This document shows positions 1-9,926 of a stretch of 64,000 bases of DNA, piece by piece. How positions within the stretch are numbered: position 1 is the stretch's first letter; every line of letters starts with the position of its first letter. Source of the stretch: Phytoseiulus persimilis (taxonomy: Eukaryota > Arthropoda > Arachnida > Mesostigmata > Phytoseiidae). The stretch spans positions 15,686,001 to 15,750,000 of the forward strand of contig CM075101.1 of assembly GCA_037576195.1 (NCBI GenBank). Reading direction: 5' to 3'. The notes beneath the pieces are model-generated. The model was not told where the DNA came from. It saw only the letters and a program-made list of their open reading frames with translations, and ran no database searches. A program made the position numbers and the translations under genes.

Positions 1-1038
1 CTCAAGGGAAGAATACCAATGGAAAGGTCCTCTACGCTGGTGTGGAAGTCACCTCGCAACGAGATCCGAATCAACGAGGCGACCGCCAGGTGGCGACGAA
101 TTCCTTCCTGATCATCCGCTGGTTGAGGACTGAGCAAGAAGGGGAAGGGCTCATAATCTGCTTGGATGATCGCTTCGCGATAGCCAGTAGCACGGTGCGG
201 ACGTCGTTCACAGTCAGCATTGATGACTGACCCGATTACTGTGCGTCTAACAATCCGTTCGCAGAGAGGTCCGCACACTTATGCGCAGGATATCTCGGCG
301 CAACGGAGAATCTCTCGTGGGACATTTTGCTACAGAATCCAATTTAGCTCCTTCCAAGAAACTATTAATTCGATAAAAATACTGTTGTTCTATGGTTGAC
401 GATTATTTCTTGTGGATCCGTGCAGACGAGACACAGCATCGGTTTTCATTGAGCGCGAATCTTCCACACAGAGAACATCCTTCGTCTATGGTTTGAGCTA
501 GTCACTATAGACCTCCATATCTGCCGAAACGAGCTGTGAGAGGTTCTTGAAGGGAGGCTCATAAACTGATCGAACATCCCTCTGATGAACGCTCAATAAA
601 CTTCGTAGAGAACAACTGTCGGAGGATCGATTTTTTTTCTAGGATCTTCAGCGATGATAACGTAATTATATTAGTATCTCAATTGCTTGGACGCCCCGAA
701 TGGTCTATTGCGAAATTAGAGTAAGATTGGGAAAGGATGATGAGACTCTCGTAAGGGGAGTGGGAAGCTTGAACGAGTTGTTTGCAGCTGGTCACATTCG
801 CGACAGCTTGGAGTAGCAAATCCAAATGCGTGATGTGAATTCAGATAGCACCATTCTGGCGATTCGGACGGCCCTCGCCGATTTCTCTGGGGTCTGAGGT
901 TCCCGCACCGAGTTTTTTTCAGTTCAGGATTCACAACTAGAGCTTGGAAGTTTAGTTGCCAAATTAGGCGTTCTCGGAAGAGCCCAGGTGGAATTTAGAT
1001 GCAATCAAGGTGAGATCCAGATGCAATTCAGGTGAAAG
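1..1038. other. No recognisable gene; left flank of the first transposon
   Basis: Only short open frames occur here (up to about 70 codons) and none resembles a family I know. From about 960 the sequence becomes rich in short CAGGTGAAA-like and GCAATTCAGG-like motifs. Similar motifs lie outside the other transposon arm at 4290-4420, so the true outer ends of that element may extend into this interval. Confidence 0.5.
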
Positions 1039-1822
1039 GGTCTGGGCGGTTTTTGTCCATGGTGACGGAAATTGACGGTGAGTGAAAATTGCACTCAGAC
1101 ATCCCGACGAAGAGTGGAGCTACCCCAGCAAATTCCAGCCCCCGGCGATCCTCCGTTCGCTCGCCACAATGAAGTTGAGACTTGAGAAAAAAAAAATCGC
1201 TGTGTCTCGAGAACCACTGGGGCTAACGCGCCGATCGACAACTTTTTGGAATGCTTAACGTTATGGGATCTAAGATCGGTCGATCGCTTCTATGATTTTG
1301 TTCGTCGAAGTGTCACCACCCAACGAGTGGCCATTTTGGTAAGTACCCAAAAATATAGTCCCAGGACCCCCCTCCCCCCCCCCCCCCCCATATGCTGTGC
1401 AAATATCAGCGAGATCGGAGTGTTTGTTCTCTATTCATTTGATAAGAGTAGTATGGCGAGCACACCAGAGTATTGCTATGTCGCCTCGAAGCGTCACCGA
1501 AGCTACCTGAAGTTCGGTGTACTCCGTTGTTTCAAAGTAAGGTACCGAGGAGAAAATACACTTTTTCTTGCGTATAAAATACTACCCATGAGCGAGCGGC
1601 GGTGTGGTCAGATCGACCCTAGAACCACCCAGCCCTGATAGTATGGTCTGGTCGACCTAGGAATCACCTCCATAGACCCTTAAAAGTGTGCTCAGATCGA
1701 CCTAAGAATTACTCCCAGAAACTCTCAGAAGTATGGTCTGATCGACCTAGGAATCACCTCAATAGAGCCTAAAACGCATGGTCAGATCGATCCCTGAATC
1801 ACTCCCATAGACCCTCAGGAGG
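1039..1822 (+). repeat. Left inverted arm of the transposon
   Basis: Inverted partner of 3535-4284. It contains a poly-C run of more than 20 bases around 1370-1390 where the other arm has only six, so the homopolymer expanded after insertion. Bases 1611-1830 form five copies of a 45-bp unit beginning GATCGACC. Confidence 0.8.
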
Positions 1823-1830
1823 ATGATCGA
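1611..1830 (+). repeat. 45-bp tandem array in the left arm
   Basis: The motif GATCGAC, or GGTCGAC in one copy, recurs at 1611, 1650, 1695, 1740 and 1785, with most spacings exactly 45 bp. The unit reads roughly GACCTAGGAATCACCTCC, then ATAGACCCT, then a spacer and GTATGGTCAGATC. The reverse complement of this unit makes up the array at 3540-3715, and a related 45-bp unit forms the array at 29550-29837. Confidence 0.8.
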
Positions 1831-2022
1831 AAGGATATGTGTACAGGATACACGCTTCTCTTTGATTACAATCGCGCACACTCTACTCACGTCTCCCATG
1901 TGCCAGTCATGCGCAGCGCTTGCTCCTTGCGCCTGCGAACCGTCTTAACCAGTGTGCCAAAACTTGGCCCAAACGGCGTGTTTAATTGGAAGCCGTTGCC
2001 TGTGGCGGAGGGGGCTATCGTC

Positions 2023-3387
2023 ATGCCGCCAAAGAAGTGTGCAGTATGCGAGAGGTGGATTAGTCGCGTCAAAGGTCGCCCGAAAAGAGTGAGCACTCAA
2101 GTTGATATTGATCGCTGCCTTTCGCTGCAAGTCCACCCATGGTCCTCGCACCATCAGCTTCGTAGACCGTCACAAAGTATTTAAAACGGACAACGTCTTC
2201 ATCCCAAAAAGATGTCGCACCTGCGAGGCTCATGCAATAGGCAATATCGATCCGAAAAACGACCTGTCGGGCGTAGAAGACCGCACAGAGCTCGATTATA
2301 CCGAGTTGAGAGGGTTACCTTGTGACTCCTCTCAACACCTTCAGACACTTCTCCACTCGCCAGAGCTGGGAGTCTCGAACTTTCCAACGTCTCTCTGTGG
2401 AACCTGGTTGGATTTTCGGGCGAGCAGCTGAGCCAAATAATCGATTCGCTACCGACCTTGCGGAATTCCAGACCGCTCAATGCTGCACAAGCCCTCTTCA
2501 TGTTTTCGATGAAACGCCGATCTGGGAGCCCTCAGCGTTTTATTGCGAGTCTTCTGGAATTAAAAAATCCCAGGCTTGTATCCGCGGCGTTCACCAAGGT
2601 AACGGAGGCCTTCAAACGTGACGTCGTGGGATTTTTCGGGCCGATCAGAACTCTCCTGTCGCTCTTACGACCAAATGATATCCTGGAGGTGGACCACGAG
2701 TTCAGAGACGCTGTGCAGTACATGAGAGACAATGGTTTCCAGGTATGCATGCCGGCAATGAAGGGAAAAAGGAGGCAGATCCCTTGCGCAGAGGCGAACC
2801 TTTCTCGCAGAATCACCAAGGCTCGTTGGGTCGTAGAAGCTGTCCACGGTCGGGTTGCCCGGTGACTCAGAAAGGCATATCCTCGACCGCATGGATGCGC
2901 GACAGGAAGTGCCGAATGAGCTCGTAGAGCGGGTCGAACACATGAGATGGCTGCAAAGACCGACAACACTCGATCAGCAGCAGACCTAACCGTCATCCTT
3001 GCGTCGGGGCCGTATCAGATTAAACTTGCCTCTTCCCACCTGGCGGAAGCTCTGGACGCCGAGAAAAACGTTTCAATGCCCTTTGTGAAGGCCGAGCCCA
3101 GCATCGTTCGCGTGGACATCAGGTCCCCTCACGTCAGCGGGAGAACGTACCGGCTTTTCTTACAGTACGAATCGGGTTTGAACAGAACCGAAGGGATCAT
3201 AGCTCATTGGTGCGAATATCCTAATGGGATTCGAACTGTCGTATGCTGTGTCCATGTAGCCGCAGCGATTTACTACTTGTCTCACGCTAGGTATTTACCG
3301 TCCTTGCGTCGGCCTGCAGCTGACTTGGTGGGAGTATTCATGGCTGAAGATGATAAAGAATCACAAGGAGATGACGCCGACGACTGA
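2023..3387 (+). pseudogene. Broken DDE_Tnp_4-type transposase with C-terminal SWIM-like zinc motif
   Basis: The pieces lie in different frames. First comes an N-terminal segment from ATG 2023 with a CxxC motif (MPPKKCAVCERW). A second segment at 2102-2300 in another frame has a CRTC motif. A third from about 2430 to 2865 contains a helix-turn-helix-like stretch and the late catalytic region (FRDAVQYMRDNGF, then TKARWVVEAVHGR). The C-terminal domain, 2947-3387, ends in a SWIM-like pattern CEYPNGIRTV-CC-H-AA followed by YYLSHARYL. From family knowledge this architecture belongs to arthropod and cnidarian transposases with a DDE_Tnp_4 domain plus a SWIM finger. The middle of the catalytic domain, including the first acidic residues, appears deleted, and at least three frame changes occur. 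It is not functional. Confidence 0.75.
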
Positions 3388-3534
3388 AGAGCGTGTTCAA
3401 GAATCAGCATGCAGGAAAATAAGACAATGATCCGATTCATGATGGCAGTATAGTCTTGTGGAACAGGGCTCGAGGGCTGGTGCATGGCATCCATTAGAGA
3501 GGTTGTTGGAAGGTTTCTTCGTCAACTGAGTCGA

Positions 3535-4284
3535 CCTACTTTCGAGGGTCTATGGGAATGATTCCTGGATCGATCCGACCATACTTTCAAGGGTCCATGG
3601 AGGTGATTCCTAGTTCCATCTGACCATACTTTCGAGGGTTCATGTAGGTGATTCCTAGGTCGAGCAGACCATACTCTCGGGGGTGGGTGGTCCTAGGGTC
3701 GATCTGACCACACCGCCGCTCGCTCATGGGGAGTATTTTCTACGCAAGGAAAAGTGTATTTTCTTCTTGTCTCCGAGGCGTGCCAAGGTACCTCACTTTG
3801 AGACAACGTAGTACAGCGAACTTCAGGCAGCTTCGGTGACGCTTCGAGGCGACATAGCAGAAGCCTGGTCTGATCGCCATATTACTCTTATCAAATGAAT
3901 AGGGAAGAAACACTCCGTTCTCGCTGATATTTGCACAGCATATGGGGGGTCCTAGAACTATATTTTTAGGTACTTACCAAAGTGGCCACTCGTCGGGTAG
4001 TGACACTTCGAGGAACAAAATGATGGAAGCGATCGACCGATCTAACCCCCCTAACGCCAGAAGATGGCTCCCGGCGAGAGCATTCCGAAAATTTGTCGAT
4101 CGGCGCGTTCGCCCCAGTGGTTCTCGAGATATGGCAATTTTTTTTCAAGTCTCATCTCCATTGTTGCGAGCGAACAGAGGATCGCCGGAGGCTGAGACTT
4201 GCTGTGGTAGCTCCACTCCACATCGGGATGTCTCAGTGCAATTTTCAGCGAAATCCGTCACCATGGACAAAAACCGCCCAGACC
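3535..4284 (-). repeat. Right inverted arm of the transposon
   Basis: Inverted partner of 1039-1822. The GATTCCT start points of its inner tandem array fall at 3560, 3605 and 3650, exactly 45 bp apart. Both arms keep a short open stretch, read toward the interior, that ends at the same GTAAGTAC donor-like site. It may be a remnant 5' exon. Confidence 0.8.
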
Positions 4285-4425
4285 ATTCAGGCGTTTCAGG
4301 TCAAACTCAGCTGAAGCTTAGGTGTCTAAGGTGAAATTCAGGTGTAGTTTAGGCACCACCAAGGCGACTTGAGAATTCAGGTGAAACCTAGGTTTGCCTT
4401 TTAGGCGACTTAGGCGTATCGCCTG

Positions 4426-4456
4426 AACTTTCGAGCCTTACTAAGGCTCGAAAGTT
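4426..4456. repeat. Perfect 31-base palindrome (15-bp arms, 1-base loop)
   Basis: AACTTTCGAGCCTTA at 4426-4440 is followed by a single C and then its exact reverse complement at 4442-4456. It lies just outside the right transposon arm, after a run of CAGGTGAAA and TTAGGCGACTT motifs, and may mark the outer end of the element or a fold-back left by it. Confidence 0.8.
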
Positions 4457-5299
4457 TGTTGGGAAGGTCAATACACCTGACAGTATTAAGCAACCTCTTC
4501 AACGGAGCTCTATCCACACATCATTTCCTCCTCTGCGGCTTACGGAAACCTTCATTGACAAGATTCGAAGATTTTAGATTATTCAACGGAACACGATTGT
4601 TCCGTGTTGTGGATTTATGGATTTGGCAGTTTCGACGTCAGTTATCATGATTTACAAGATCGGCGTCGCCAAATCCAAACGTGAAAGCTCGGACAAAGAA
4701 CGCAAAAGGAGACTTGAGACTCCTCATCGTATGACATCACCTCGGTATCCCCATCGGCGCGTAAATTTTCGTGAGTCCACTACACCGTTCCGTTCCTGAT
4801 ACGCACGCTCCAGTCGATGGCGCCTGTTCTAGTATCTCCGAATGGATTCTGTGGAGGCCGACTCCCAGAGAATAACACTTGACACCGACACCCTCTTGAC
4901 GTGCATCCCTCCAGATCACCTTTGCTGAAGTTAGAGTGCCGAGTCTGACAAACGTCGAGTCTGGGTCCGATCGGTGGTTCCGACCGGAGTTCACGCAGTA
5001 CTCTGCAGAAATATGTGTCTCTGAAAATATATTCCAGTTCCTTGGGGGCAGCATATCTTGACTCCTCTGCTTCGACTTCCATCCCGGCTCGCAGAGCTGC
5101 CGATTGAATGCCTGTCGTGAACATAATTCCAGAATCCCGGGGTTCAGCGAAATGCATCGATTGATACACCTAGAGCAGGCTACCCCGAAAAATGAGATCC
5201 GCTCTAAAGCTGATCACAGAGCGGCATGATTTGGCTGAACTTGGCGTCCCCCTGATTCTCGAGGGACTTGAGAACAGGCTCGCTTCTCGCTCCTGTGTA
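4457..5299 (-). other. Coding-like minus-strand stretch, no recognised product
   Basis: On the minus strand 4780-5166 stays open for 129 codons. Its first part, with segments such as EVEAEESRYAAPKELEY, has a composition like a real exon, and its later part is Cys-containing (GCTSRGCRC). A possible acceptor CAG lies at about 5115. I see no conserved domain, no clear start and no linking exon. It could be an exon of the same minus-strand gene as 5300-5590, or chance. The rest of the interval shows nothing. Confidence 0.25.
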
Positions 5300-5590
5300 C
5301 TACAGTGATGATGAATATGAATGACCTTCATAGCTCTCTTCGTCTGATTGGCGTGGCTTCAATGAACAGTGCCGAATCCCAGATAACAATTTTTTTCTTC
5401 TTGACATCGTCATAGTCTCCGGAAATCGCGTCGCCGGTTCCGAAGTAAGTTCTTGAAACCTGCGTTCCCAATTTCTCTGAAGCTTTTCAGCCGCAACGGG
5501 AGCGGTCCGTTCGCTTAGCTCGCGTAGCCCCATTGCCTGTTGTCGCCAGATCGGTGCCGCAGCGCATTTGACGTCACCCGTGTTTGACAT
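5300..5590 (-). CDS. Hypothetical basic helical protein, 96 residues
   Basis: The frame is open on the minus strand from ATG 5590 to TAG 5300. The protein has a predicted amphipathic helix (RQQAMGLRELSERTAP, then AEKLQRNWERRFQEL), a basic patch (MSRRKKLL) and a Ser-rich tail. No signal peptide and no known family. It starts 125 bp from the divergently transcribed diapausin-like gene, so the two could share an upstream region. The tail reads through a weak donor-like GGTCATT near 5312, so it may be only a first exon. Codon pattern and helix support coding, but nothing else does. Confidence 0.35.
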   Translation of the reverse strand: MSNTGDVKCAAAPIWRQQAMGLRELSERTAPVAAEKLQRNWERRFQELTSEPATRFPETMTMSRRKKLLSGIRHCSLKPRQSDEESYEGHSYSSSL

Positions 5591-5715
5591 GTTCGTGACT
5601 CTTCAATACTCAGCCCTCTCCCCAATCGTACTGTGAAACACTTCAAATTCAAGCCGTTGGAGGTCGCAGAGACACTCTCGAATCATAAGATCGTTGAAAC
5701 ACTCCTGCATCAACA

Positions 5716-5922
5716 ATGATCAAATTCAGTCAGTGCTTGCTCGTGATCTTCGTTGTCGTCGCCGCCTTCTGTCAAGGCGGTACTGTAGCGGAGCGCATAC
5801 TCCCATGCGATCAAGTTTGTCCCAGAGGAATATCTCACGTACAACAGTGCTGCCGTGCCCACGGTTTCACCACCGGTATCTGTTTCCCGCTCGGCCGAGC
5901 CGCCCATTGCTTCCGGCGATGA
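5716..5922 (+). CDS. Diapausin-like secreted cysteine-rich peptide
   Basis: Single-exon gene, 68 residues. Residues 1 to about 20 are a signal peptide (basic start, hydrophobic core LLVIFVVVAAF, small residues before cleavage). The mature part is about 45 residues with six cysteines spaced C-x3-C-x9-CC-x9-C-x8-C. The blocks CDQVCPR and CCRAHG are the hallmark I remember for diapausins, the small disulfide-rich peptides first found in a diapausing leaf beetle, described as antifungal and as calcium-channel blocking. From family knowledge the peptide would be secreted into haemolymph or onto surfaces. An AATAAA polyadenylation signal follows 26 bases after the stop (5948-5953). The family assignment is strong. 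What it does in this animal is inference. No intron is needed, and the ATG at 5716 is the only start that gives a signal peptide. Confidence 0.85.
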   Translation: MIKFSQCLLVIFVVVAAFCQGGTVAERILPCDQVCPRGISHVQQCCRAHGFTTGICFPLGRAAHCFRR

Positions 5923-5947
5923 TTTCACGACCTGCGCCAGGGTTCGA

Positions 5948-5953
5948 AATAAA
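5948..5953 (+). terminator. Polyadenylation signal of the diapausin-like gene
   Basis: AATAAA 26 bases downstream of the TGA at 5920-5922, in the expected position for a short 3' untranslated region. Confidence 0.6.
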
Positions 5954-6811
5954 CCGGAGGAGCCTGAATATATTCTTTCTTTTTTTCGGTAACTTGAGAC
6001 TGATGCTAATCCCCTCGATGCGCAGTGGGATCTGAGAATTGTTTCGTGTTCCGATGGTAGAATTTCGGTTGTCTGAACGGCTTCGTGCGGCTGTTAACGC
6101 CGTGCAGACTGCCCATGAGCTGCCCAGTGTTGGAGACGCCTCACGGTGAGAAATCCTTCTCTGGCCAGGAGGCTGAACCACTGACACTTGTAGCGGCAAC
6201 GGGGCCGCCCCGCAGTGTTCTGCGTGCGAGATCTGCGTTTGGGACAGTTCATCCTTCGATCCGCCCGTTCGCTCTATTCCTGGGCCCACATCGTCAATCA
6301 GGTCCTTCTTCGACTTTCCTCCGGTTTCCAGAGCTTCACAGACTTCCTCGAAGTCGACCTTGGGTTCGAACCCTGGAGTAGCTACCGGAAAATTTGTCAC
6401 GTCCCAGATCTCTGTTCGGCGCTGCGTTGCCCTCCCAGCGAGCAGTTTCGCACAACTTACCTTCCGCGCGCAATCCTTTCTCCCTTTCGAGCCGGATCTC
6501 CGCGCGTGATAAGTATCCGCTCCGGAGCGAGTTTGTCGTTCTCTGCTTGCGCATGAGCCCTAAGGTCTTTCACGGCGTCCGCAAAGCTTGCGATGATAGC
6601 TTCCACAAGCAGGATCACCATGTCTGATCCGTCGACTGCAAGCTAGATTTTCAGCAACCTTCAGGCGAAGCACCATGAGTTCCTTGCCAGCGTCCGCTCC
6701 CGCCGTGTTTCCGAGATTGTCAATCAGAAGGGCCAGGATCGTGACCGGTGTTCCCTCCCCGATTTCATCGTCTCCGGGATCGATATTAGCATGAAGTCGT
6801 CGAACGGCCAC
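5954..6811 (-). other. Coding-like minus-strand segments, unrecognised
   Basis: Three minus-strand pieces look partly coding. 6811-6560 contains PVTILALLIDNLGN. ATG 6621 begins MVILLVEAIIASFADAVKDL and meets a good donor (AAG|GTAAGT) at about 6460. 6385-6130 is a hydrophilic stretch with KVDFEEVCEALETGGKSKK preceded by an acceptor-like CTCCAG. I could not join them in a consistent phase: linking the donor near 6460 to the CTCCAG acceptor keeps the frame only from the short frame starting at 6554. It may be a small multi-exon gene or a decayed one. No domain is recognised. Confidence 0.25.
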
Positions 6812-7191
6812 CTTCTTGAAGACGAAGAATCAGAGATAATGTGAACGCCGATGAAGGTTGTTTATTTGTGATTGCGGCGTGAGTATCAAACTGGATCCTG
6901 ACCAAATCACAATCCACTGATCAGTCGACAGTGAGAACTTGGTGACTGGCTTTGTAGAACTTGGATTCTCGGCGGAACATTCGACGGCTTCAGTTTCAGA
7001 GTAACACCGACAGGTCAATAGGGTCCGTCGGTTATTCTCTTGACCTTCCCGGCCATGGTGGCGCGACGTGATGACGTTGGATCGGGCGCTGTCCATCTGG
7101 GCCATTAGCAGTTCCATGACCAAGAACAGGTCCTTGCCCTGACAAATTGCTTTGCGAGGGACACTCGCTTTGATTCTAGCAACCCTGCGAA

Positions 7192-7700
7192 ATGACCGTA
7201 ACGAGTGAATGGAACGCAGTGATGACTATGGCGCAACTAGTCGAAATGGATGATATGAAAAGTTTACTCTGGGAGCTTGATACCACTCTCTCTGTCTCTC
7301 TGATTCTCGCGGCATCATTCGTGAATCATGTTTCAACAAGCAATGGCTTTGTGGAGACTGAACTTTTAGATACCCCAAGGCACCGTTTGTTGGAGAACGT
7401 TTCGAACATGGAAACCGCAAACGACGACGTCGTTTCCAATGAGCATCCCAGGAACTCTTGAGAAAAGTGAACCATGGACTAAACGTGATTCCTGCTTCAC
7501 TCACCCAGCATCGATATGTGAAATTGTCAGAGCCGTCGATCGCCGGTTGCCACGAATGCCAAACCAGGGTGAGGTTTCTGTGCTTTGGCTGTCGATTCTG
7601 CATCTCCCACCGACCGCTCCCTGGACTGTGTTTCCCAGAATCATTGTGGAGGACATTTTCTGCACCAGCTTCCCTCCAAGGGTTCGATTCTCGGTCTGAC
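7192..7700 (+). pseudogene. Possible piggyBac-like transposase C-terminal remnant
   Basis: Frames 7192-7461 and 7458-7700 read as one decayed protein tail with a frame change at about 7460. The second part has a compact cysteine cluster, CHECQTRVRFLCFGCRFC followed by H and C, preceded by HRYVKLSE. This resembles the Cys-rich zinc-binding tail at the C-terminus of piggyBac-family transposases. No catalytic DDD region is visible upstream, so this is a guess from one motif. A 221-codon minus-strand frame covers the same bases but shows no domain. Confidence 0.3.
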
Positions 7701-7900
7701 GATCGAAATCTGAAAATATACCGTCTCAGGCTCCTGGCTCTCAAGCTTCGCTTACAGGTGTGCCTGCCTAAGGATACGCGGATCGCAAGATGCGACAAAT
7801 CTGCGAACCTGCTCCTCCTTCGTCCCAGCATTGAACTGTCCCGAAGGGTTACCGATTCTGGCTGTGTGATCTCGGGTTCAGCATCGACCATGAGTCAATG

Positions 7901-9272
7901 ACAGCATTTCCATGGACACCGTCTCGGCCAGAAAAACCATCGAATTTCGTGCAGGAAGAGACAGAAGAATCGAAGAGCCATTTCCATGAGAGGGAATATA
8001 TTACCAATCGGGAATTACGTTCTTGCGAACATAAGTTCGAAGCTCACGATGAAAAATCTGTTCTCGAACCGCCCCCTCGAGGTCTATGGCTGCGGACGGT
8101 TTCAACCTCGCGGTTTGTATGCCCGATAACAGGAGCAGACCCGCTTGACGCTCCGTCGGGGTATTCATTGGGAGCAGCTCCCGATCGCACGATTCCATTC
8201 AATGGAAAGCGAACTTCCGGCCGACTTCCGCTATAAGCTTCTTTCATTCCTCGTATTCTCTTCCAGAATTCGCAACCGTATTCATATTCCCGCTATCGTG
8301 CACAAACCAGTGCTGACCACAGAGCAATCAGGACGGAGTTGCCCGTAGATATGTATGTTTCACCTAGGTATGGTACAGGGCTCGTCAAACTGTGCTGCGG
8401 CACCCCAAGGTGCCGCGGGGTGCCAAGGGTGCCGAGGGGTGTCGAGTGAAGCCGGAAGATGCCTTTGATCGGCGGGCCACGGCTGCGGCACCCCGGGGCG
8501 CCAACGTCGGAAAACTTTGACGACCTCTGGTAGGGTGCCTTCGCGACGAAGGGAATGGATTCGGACCGAGGATTCGGCCGTAGGAAAACCGTGCCCTACC
8601 GAGCAACGAAATGAAGGAGGACTGCTCCTTTTCTGAATATCAATGACGAAGCAGTGAACATAAAACAGGAAAGTTCATTTTCGTTCCTACGAGATTACTT
8701 GCCTGGCCTGCGCTGTGCCTCCCTTATCTGCGGCATGGATGATTTACAGTGGAACCAAGATTACGACCGCCCGAACGATCAACGAGGCTCGTATCTCGCC
8801 GCAATCTGCCAGCCGAATTTGTTTGCTATACTTTTGCGCAGCATTGCACTCGAATATATTTTCATCCTTCAGTCAGATTCAACTGACCCCAATATTGTTG
8901 GAGCTCGTCTCGAGGTTAAGCTACTTAATCTCCCGACGAAAACATTCCCAGAGCGACATCAACGTTTTTCTCCGCACGGATTCCAGCGATCCATTCCCGA
9001 GAAACTAGACACTCGATCCTTCTGTAGAAACTCTTGATGATGAACTTGAGTCGCTGGGGAAGGCTCCTCCATTTATTTCGAATTCAAGCCCCGATTCCGT
9101 CCTCATCAAGGAGTACAAGTAGCGGTCCCGAGCAAACAGTAATCTAGAACGAAGCCGTGAGCACGACAGTATTGTGGGACGTGTGCTTGTACTCTGGAGC
9201 AGACTTGAATACATGCGACGACTCGAACAGCTTCGGCCTCTTACAACCAGAGGGCTGCGATGACCGTAAATA
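7901..9272. other. No recognisable gene
   Basis: Open frames of up to 127 codons (8654-9037 plus) have no recognisable domain, signal or splice context. The only structure is the GC-rich hairpin cluster at 8395-8520. Confidence 0.4.
8399..8424. repeat. GC-rich hairpin
   Basis: GGCACCCC at 8399-8406 pairs with GGGGTGCC at 8417-8424, and a second overlapping stem GGCACC/GGTGCC is nested in it. Further copies of GCGGCACCCC and GGGGTG lie at 8430-8510, giving a local cluster of short inverted repeats. Confidence 0.5.
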
Positions 9273-9566
9273 TCACGAGCGCGGAGTGACTGAGATTGGC
9301 CGTAGTTGTTGGTATGATTCGTTTACCAGGCTCAGGGCTGGGATGTTTAGAAGTTTTCCTCTGGTCACTCCACCTAGATGCTCTTCCCTTAACTTTAGTG
9401 CACCACAGGATGCACATGACTCGTCCATTTCCTCAATGTTCCAACTGGGGTGGCTTTCCTTCCCTCGGTTCCTCTTCCTCTTGTTTCTCTCCTGTCTTGT
9501 TTCTGAAGTGGGCTCTCTGGCGTTCCACCCTCGCATCCATCTGGTTTTGCGAACATTTCCGCTCAC
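9273..9566 (-). pseudogene. Helitron-like fragment (C-x2-C-G-A region)
   Basis: The minus-strand frame reads an Arg/Lys-rich stretch (RQERNKRKRNRGKE), then EEMDESCASCGALKLREE and GKLLNIPAL. Established knowledge: Helitron-encoded proteins and their relatives carry a basic region followed by a zinc-like motif (GxMxxxCxxCGAxxxxxE, then GKVxLP) ahead of the helicase-like N domain. Only this motif remains. Rolling-circle replicase and helicase parts are absent nearby, so it is a short remnant. A 225-codon plus-strand frame (9157-9834) overlaps it and I regard that as a shadow. Confidence 0.5.
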
Positions 9567-9926
9567 ATGCGAAAACCTATCATTCCGTCATAGAACCTAT
9601 CACGCACTTCAATATAAATGCCACGGCCTTTTTCTCTTCCTCAGATATTTTCAGGCGTTGGAGGAAATCCCTTTGGACCCCGTGAATCCGTCAACCCGGG
9701 ATTGTGGTGTCACCACTGAAACCTCCCTTCTCCACGCTGTTGACCGCTGGGCACTCGAGGGAAACAAAGTTTCCACGTTCAATATTACTTCCGCGCGGTC
9801 ATCGGGACCTCACTTCAGATTGGCGAATGTCTGATTTCTTTCTTGCTAGTTCTCTCCCATGCTACGAAGGGCGCTAGGTGTCTGTCGGCGGAATTGGTGT
9901 AGAGTCCAAGTCGCTGCAATCTCAAC

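Larger units (their letters stand above)
1039..4284. mobile_element. Decayed DNA transposon with arms of about 0.75 kb in inverted orientation
   Basis: The segment 1039-1822 reappears in reverse orientation at 3535-4284 with roughly 80% identity by eye. The two arms enclose about 1.7 kb that carries a broken DDE transposase on the plus strand. Landmarks shared by both arms include GGTCTGGGCGG at the outer edge, a GTAAGTAC donor-like site, CATATGCTGTGCAAATATC and ATGAGCGAGCGGCGG, with a 45-bp tandem array at the inner edge. Transposase plus long inverted arms make this a cut-and-paste element. Arm divergence and the frameshifts in the transposase say it is old and inactive. I could not find a convincing target duplication, so the outer ends are approximate. 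Confidence 0.8.

Noticed and set aside
5867-6400. 177-codon minus-strand frame as one gene
   Set aside because: It begins with a non-ATG start, overlaps the diapausin gene on the other strand and has no domain. Only its central part looks coding.
7226-7891. 221-codon minus-strand frame
   Set aside because: Arg/Ser-rich composition without a domain, opposite a plus-strand frame that has a structured Cys cluster.
8390-8520. GC hairpins as a terminator or riboswitch
   Set aside because: No adjacent gene, and such terminators are not expected in an arthropod genome.
9157-9834. 225-codon plus-strand frame with hydrophobic stretch
   Set aside because: The minus strand over its centre carries a Helitron-type zinc motif, and the hydrophobic run is the complement of Glu/Lys-rich sequence.
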